From Bacteroidota bacterium (lineage in GTDB: Bacteria; Bacteroidota; Bacteroidia; Chitinophagales; LD1): a DNA stretch of 18,159 nt. Of this stretch, positions 14,701 through 18,159 are shown one piece after another (position 1 is the stretch's first letter; each line of letters starts with the position of its first letter). A model generated the notes under the pieces. That model ran no database searches and had not been told where the DNA came from. It saw only the letters and a list, made by a program, of their open reading frames with translations. The position numbers and the translations under genes are program-made. The stretch is taken from assembly GCA_018267435.1 (NCBI GenBank), contig JAFDYM010000285.1:1-18159 (forward strand), given 5' to 3'.

Positions 14701-14996
14701 GGGTGCTTAGTGCCTTTGTAAAAATATTGACGCGGACACCTTGCGTAAATTGTAAAGCGATGCTAAATTATTATTTGTTAACTAATTCTTGCTCGTTTCT
14801 ATAAATTGGGAATATGTAAAAGGCTAATTGTTTACTTATAAGCCTATATATGGGCCGTATAAAGGATAGTTGCATCGTAAATGATTGATTTAAAAATAGT
14901 ACGATTAGCTTGGAAGTGTGGATGAACATTTATTAACTTCCGCTAACGGATTTGGAGGAGGCATTTGATAACCCACTAATTGATTGAAGGAAGCCT
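14701..14996. other. Divergent control region between the sigma factor and a histidine kinase
   Basis: This gap of 296 bases must hold promoters for both directions. No exact TAnnTTTG is seen on either strand. A GGAAGT/ACTTCC inverted repeat (14912-14917 and 14936-14941) is a possible operator or hairpin. GGAGGAGG (14954-14961) resembles a Shine-Dalgarno sequence but is 35 bases from the ATG. The closer AAGGAAG (14987-14993) is better placed for the kinase. Confidence 0.4.
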
Positions 14997-16388
14997 ATGG
15001 CAAAGCTTTACAACACACCTGGCGTTGCTTTTACGGATAAACCGGAACAGTACCGCGAAACCTTGGCCCAGAACGAAATGAACCCCCTACGCTCGGTTTA
15101 CCGCAGTTTGGTAAACATGGGGGCGGCTAGCTGCACCACCGCCAAGGAAAAAAAGCACACAACGATTACCAATTTTATAGCTATCAACTCTTTTATTGGT
15201 TCGTTGGTATACCTTGTAATAGCTATTATATGGGATAACTGGTTCTACTTTGGCTCGGTAGCCATACTTACGGTAGCCAGTATGGCCACTATATTGCTCA
15301 ACAGTTTTAACTACAACATATCGGCGCGCATACTGTACATAATAGGCATAAACGTGGCAGTATTTTTCAATACCCTGTTTTCGGGTGGCGAAACCGGGGC
15401 CGATAGCTTTCTTATTTTGGCAGTTGTGTTGCCCTTTATAGTATTTGATATAAAGAAGCCTGCTTATATAGTATTAGGGGTGCTACTGCCAATGTTCTTG
15501 CTATATACTTATAGCTCGGTGGCGCCTTACTTTATACAGTATAATTTCAATGCAGAGCAGCAACTGTTGCTTAAGCGTATCAACATTTTATTTGAGGTGG
15601 GCCTGCTGCTATCGGCAGTTTACCAGTTTTTGCAGTACAATAGCGAAATAGAGGAGGAGCTGGAGTCATCAAATGCAGCTATGATGATGCAAACAAACGA
15701 ACTAAAGCGAAGCAACGGCGACCTTGAACAGTTTGCCTATATTATATCGCACGACTTAAAAACGCCGGTGCGCAACATAAGCAGTTTTATGAACCTGCTG
15801 GTAACCAAGCATGGAAGCAGCTTAAACCCCGAGGCTAAAGAGTTTGTAACCTATAGCCATAGCGGTGCCAAGCGCCTTGAAAGGTTGATAGATGATGTAT
15901 TGGCATATTGCCGTATAGGTACCAACCTTAGCAAGCCTATACCGGTAAACATGAACGACGTGGTAAATACCTTAAAGTTTGAACTGCGTGAAAAGACTAC
16001 TGCTGCCAATGCCAATATTGTTATAGCTAAAGAGCTGCCTATAGTAAATAACGTACACGCCTCATTGATGTACCATATACTGCAGAATCTTATCAATAAC
16101 GGTTTAAAGTTTAATGCTACCGAGGAGCCAGAGATAACTATAAACTGGACAAACTCATTGAACCACTACACCTTCTCGGTAAGCGATAATGGTATAGGTA
16201 TAAGCAAAGAGTACAGCACTACTATATTCCAGATGTTTAAGCGCTTACATAACGAGCACGAGTACGACGGTACAGGTATAGGTTTGGCTATATGCAAAAA
16301 GATAGTTGAATACTATAATGGCGAGATATGGTTTGAAAGCGAAACAGGAAAAGGTACTACTTTCTACTTTAGCATACGTAAGTTTTAG
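14997..16388 (+). CDS. Membrane sensor histidine kinase
   Basis: This 463-residue protein has a soluble N-terminus (1-55), then about six hydrophobic helices between 58 and 212 with short loops. A coiled coil (215-245) leads to a standard HisKA/HATPase core. The phosphorylated His is H252 in FAYIISHDLKTPVRNI. The N box is HILQNLINNGLKFN (360-373), the G1 box SDNGIGI (396-402), the F box IFQMFKRLH and the G2 box GTGIGLAI (425-432). The core resembles kinases that use separate CheY-like receivers, and no receiver domain is attached. The helical block with almost no extracytoplasmic loops suggests sensing within the membrane. It diverges from the ECF sigma factor gene. AAGGAAG a few bases upstream gives it one of the better ribosome sites in the window. 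Signal and partner are unknown. Confidence 0.93.
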   Translation: MAKLYNTPGVAFTDKPEQYRETLAQNEMNPLRSVYRSLVNMGAASCTTAKEKKHTTITNFIAINSFIGSLVYLVIAIIWDNWFYFGSVAILTVASMATILLNSFNYNISARILYIIGINVAVFFNTLFSGGETGADSFLILAVVLPFIVFDIKKPAYIVLGVLLPMFLLYTYSSVAPYFIQYNFNAEQQLLLKRINILFEVGLLLSAVYQFLQYNSEIEEELESSNAAMMMQTNELKRSNGDLEQFAYIISHDLKTPVRNISSFMNLLVTKHGSSLNPEAKEFVTYSHSGAKRLERLIDDVLAYCRIGTNLSKPIPVNMNDVVNTLKFELREKTTAANANIVIAKELPIVNNVHASLMYHILQNLINNGLKFNATEEPEITINWTNSLNHYTFSVSDNGIGISKEYSTTIFQMFKRLHNEHEYDGTGIGLAICKKIVEYYNGEIWFESETGKGTTFYFSIRKF

Positions 16389-16412
16389 TACTGTCAATAC
16401 TGATAAGGCATT

Positions 16413-16452
16413 AATTAAGGCTGCTGGGTATTAATATCCAGCAGCCTTAATT
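16413..16452 (+). terminator. Long hairpin after the histidine kinase gene
   Basis: AATTAAGGCTGCTGG pairs perfectly with CCAGCAGCCTTAATT, and the loop bases can extend this to about 18 bp with a TTAA loop. There is no T-run behind it on either strand, so it is a factor-dependent or bidirectional terminator at most, or a processing or protein-binding site. Confidence 0.6.
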
Positions 16453-16616
16453 GCTTCATGTATATATCACAAAGCCAATAAGTTATAGCTTGGTTTTTAC
16501 AGGTGGTTTCAGTCCTATATCCGTATATGGCAGCAAACTTTTTTACTATTTCTTCAAATAATTTGAAACAAAAGATTTGTGCGTGCCGTAAACGAAGGCA
16601 TAAAAACAAACAAATC

Positions 16617-17582
16617 ATGAGAAGGAATCTACAACACATTTTATTCGCTTGTATGATAGCATTTGGCGGAACCGCAACAGCACAAATAAGCGAAGGTTTT
16701 GAACCATCGGGCCAAGGCTCGCTTTCAGTTCGCGATGAACTAATAATGAATAACTGGCTATTGCCTGATATGGATGTAAACGCAGAAGGTGCAATGCCTA
16801 TAAGCGGTGCTACCAGCATGTGCTCAGGCCCAAGCTATAAGCCAGATCAAAACACAGGTCTTGTTACACCTTTCCTTAGCTTCGGCGGTAGCGAAACGGT
16901 ATCATTCCAATACAGTTTACACCGTATATTCAGCAACACCGAAAGAAGGTGGTTCCTAATATACCTAGGTAGCGAAAACAGCGAAGGATTTTTGATAGAT
17001 AGCGTTGAAGTATCATCAAGTACATCTATACTTAACTACAGCAAGCAAATAACAGGTTATACAGGAAACTATGTGGTATATGTAAACCTTAAAGGTGACG
17101 GTGGCAACTCTAAGTTTATAATAGATGACTTAAGCTGCACAGCTGCAAATGCAAACATAAACCACCCAGCTAGCCTAGTAATAAACGGCATGGTAGTAGG
17201 CGGCGGCAACCTAAGCGATAACCCAATCAACCCAATGGCTAACGCTAACATCAATGGTCCATCGATAGGTTTAACTGTAGCTGAGCACGGTTTCTACCGT
17301 ACCGATAACCCAGAGAACGGCGCAGTAAGCAATGAAGTATCATTGTACCCTAACCCAGCTAACAACCAAGTTAACCTTAAGTTTAGCAGCGCTAGCGAGC
17401 AATACGGCCAGGTAGAAGTATACAACATAAACGGCAGCAAAATAATGAGCTTGCCAGCTAACATAAGCACAGGTGTAAACACCATAAACATAAATACCGC
17501 CGACCTTACTGCAGGCAACTACTTTGTAAGCCTAGTAACTAACGAAGGCACTACTAACAAACGATTTACAAGGATTCAATAA
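16617..17582 (+). CDS. Secreted protein with type IX secretion sorting domain
   Basis: The start at 16617 gives 321 residues with a clean signal peptide: MRRNLQHILFACMIAFGGTATA, cut before QISEGF. The frame runs 38 codons further up, but that part is not signal-like. The mature N-terminal domain (about 24-180) opens ISEGFEP and has alternating strands (ETVSFQYSLHRI, FLIDSVEVSS, YVVYVNLKG, KFIIDDLSC), as in jelly-roll cleaved-adhesin/MAM-like domains of Bacteroidota; this match is tentative. An Asn-rich linker (180-240) follows. The last 80 or so residues are a type A T9SS C-terminal sorting domain: VSLYPNPANNQVNLKF, VEVYNINGSKI, LTAGNYFVSLVTNEGTTNKRF. The protein should be exported and attached to or released from the cell surface. 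Its partner is unknown; adhesion is one possibility. Confidence 0.88.
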   Translation: MRRNLQHILFACMIAFGGTATAQISEGFEPSGQGSLSVRDELIMNNWLLPDMDVNAEGAMPISGATSMCSGPSYKPDQNTGLVTPFLSFGGSETVSFQYSLHRIFSNTERRWFLIYLGSENSEGFLIDSVEVSSSTSILNYSKQITGYTGNYVVYVNLKGDGGNSKFIIDDLSCTAANANINHPASLVINGMVVGGGNLSDNPINPMANANINGPSIGLTVAEHGFYRTDNPENGAVSNEVSLYPNPANNQVNLKFSSASEQYGQVEVYNINGSKIMSLPANISTGVNTININTADLTAGNYFVSLVTNEGTTNKRFTRIQ

Positions 17583-17614
17583 GAGTCTTTACAAATAATA
17601 AGATCCTTCGAATA

Positions 17615-17652
17615 AAGGGCGGGAACGAAAATGGAGTTTCCCTGCCCTTTTT
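17615..17652 (+). terminator. Terminator of the T9SS cargo gene
   Basis: AAAGGGC and GCCCTTT form a perfect stem, extended inward by GGGAA/TTCCC with one bulged T, and followed by a TTTTT run. It lies about 35 bases after the stop codon. Confidence 0.88.
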
Positions 17653-17719
17653 CGCTTTTATATAGAAGTAAAGTAAGAGAAGATTGTAGCTGCAATACGC
17701 TAAATGTAACTAGCCAAAG

Positions 17720-17802
17720 ATGCTAATGGAGAGGGTGCTTGGGAGGGCACCATTTGAAAGCGGGCGGCCCATCGGAGAGAGGGCCGCTTTTTTTATTTTT
17801 AG
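17720..17802 (+). ncRNA. Candidate small structured RNA ending in a strong terminator
   Basis: GGTGC/GCACC forms a hairpin around 17733-17752, with AAT/ATT able to extend it past a bulge. A second hairpin follows: GCGGCCC/GGGCCGC, with AAAGC/GCTTT outside it, and then a long T-run (TTTTTTTATTTTT). A terminator here needs a transcript, yet the T9SS gene already has its own terminator, so a short separate RNA is plausible. The same stretch is open for 36 codons from an ATG at 17720, with no clear promoter or ribosome site. Confidence 0.35.
17757..17802 (+). terminator. Strong rho-independent terminator without an assigned gene
   Basis: The stem is GCGGCCC/GGGCCGC, flanked by AAAGC/GCTTT with a short bulge, around an ATCGGAGAGA loop, and is followed by a T-rich tract of 13 bases. 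It could be a second stop for the T9SS gene or the end of a small RNA. Confidence 0.75.
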
Positions 17803-17860
17803 AGGGCTAGCATTTTGGGCGGTACTGTAGCTACTTATGTGGTTAGTGTGCCTGCCATGC

Positions 17861-17877
17861 GCCCACAGTCTGTGGGC
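17861..17877. repeat. Perfect GC-rich inverted repeat
   Basis: GCCCACAG-T-CTGTGGGC is an 8-bp perfect inverted repeat around one base, followed by ATTTTA. It may be a protein-binding palindrome or a weak terminator. Confidence 0.55.
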
Positions 17878-18020
17878 ATTTTACCCATAAGGGCGTTGGC
17901 TGAAGCACAACAGCAAAGAATTATTACTAACTAATGGGCAATGGTAGTATGTAAAAGAAGGTATATACGCAAGAAAGCGCATCAACGAGTAAGCCTCATT
18001 AATACGTCAACACATTCATA

Positions 18021-18094
18021 CTTTCGTACGAAAGGAAAAATAAAACGGGAGCCAAACAGTTCCGTTATAACACTTCCATAAGGCTTGCGCCTTA
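18021..18094 (-). ncRNA. Series of hairpins near the right edge, possible structured RNA
   Basis: Three hairpins lie in 74 bases. Reading the - strand, TAAGGC-GCAA-GCCTTA (18094-18079) has a GNRA tetraloop. AACGGAA pairs with TCCCGTT (18066-18044, one G-U pair) around a nine-base loop. CTTTCGTACGAAAG (18034-18021) is a perfect palindrome. The GNRA loop exists only on the - strand, which hints at an RNA transcribed leftward from beyond the window edge. I cannot assign a family. Confidence 0.3.
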
Positions 18095-18159
18095 CAGTCA
18101 ATCCACAACCTTCCACCTTTAGCGAGGCTTAGGAGGGCAGAGTTCACCGCTCACGGGCT

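Larger units (their letters stand above)
17653..18159. other. Gene-free 507-base stretch with several hairpins
   Basis: No open frame longer than about 60 codons is found and no tRNA or rRNA is recognised. It contains a strong + strand terminator near 17757-17802, a GCCCACAG/CTGTGGGC inverted repeat (17861-17877), and three hairpins between 18021 and 18094 listed separately. The right end may belong to a feature that continues past the window. Confidence 0.6.

Noticed and set aside
16503..16616. Upstream extension of the T9SS cargo frame to an ATG at 16503.
   Set aside because: It would put 38 basic, non-signal residues before an intact signal peptide that begins at 16617.
17990..18159. Possible group II intron domain I on the - strand, suggested by the GNRA hairpin and a GGTTGTGGA stretch.
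   Set aside because: I cannot identify the GTGYG 5' end, domain V or a reverse transcriptase gene, and the sequence to the left is occupied by unrelated features. Kept only as an unassigned structured region.
1..18159. Searched for CRISPR arrays, tRNA genes, insertion sequences and attachment-site repeats.
   Set aside because: By eye I found no regularly spaced repeats, tRNA T-loop motif, transposase or flanking direct repeats. A computed search would be needed to exclude short ones.

Overview
The window looks like a chromosomal segment from a member of the Bacteroidota, probably a Chitinophagales-like bacterium (the order is an inference). The signs are a LytS-type kinase paired with a LytTR regulator, a type IX secretion (T9SS) C-terminal sorting domain, a fused CrtYc/CrtYd-type lycopene cyclase, matches to the Bacteroidota -7 promoter element TAnnTTTG, few Shine-Dalgarno sequences, and a moderately low GC content. 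Isoleucine is often encoded by ATA. I see no insertion sequence, CRISPR array, tRNA, rRNA or phage gene.

Left part, + strand (1-6979). A sensor kinase cut by the window edge (TPR repeats, coiled coil, LytS-type kinase) is followed 10 bases later by its LytTR response regulator. Next come a YjgN-like (DUF898) membrane protein with a good terminator behind it, and a membrane-anchored M48 metalloprotease. Four genes without a recognisable family follow: a lipoprotein, a two-helix membrane protein, a second lipoprotein and a soluble protein. A single-domain CheY-like regulator closes the run.

Middle part, - strand (6976-14700). A ClC chloride channel/transporter with C-terminal CBS domains converges on the CheY-like gene, and their stop codons overlap. 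Reading leftward from 14700, an ECF sigma factor and a small two-helix membrane protein are closed by a hairpin terminator. Behind it lies a tightly packed carotenoid operon: crtZ, crtI, crtB and a one-piece lycopene cyclase, then a FUSC-family membrane protein. These enzymes would convert geranylgeranyl diphosphate through phytoene, lycopene and beta-carotene to zeaxanthin. The GGPP synthase (crtE) and a ketolase are not here. The sigma factor and its neighbour are plausible regulators of the pigment genes, but only their position says so.

Right part, + strand (14997-18159). A six-helix membrane histidine kinase without a receiver domain diverges from the sigma factor across a 296-base gap. 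It is followed by a long inverted repeat and a secreted T9SS cargo protein with its own terminator. The last 500 or so bases carry no convincing gene but several hairpins: one strong terminator on the + strand, and a series near the right edge that reads best as RNA structure on the - strand.
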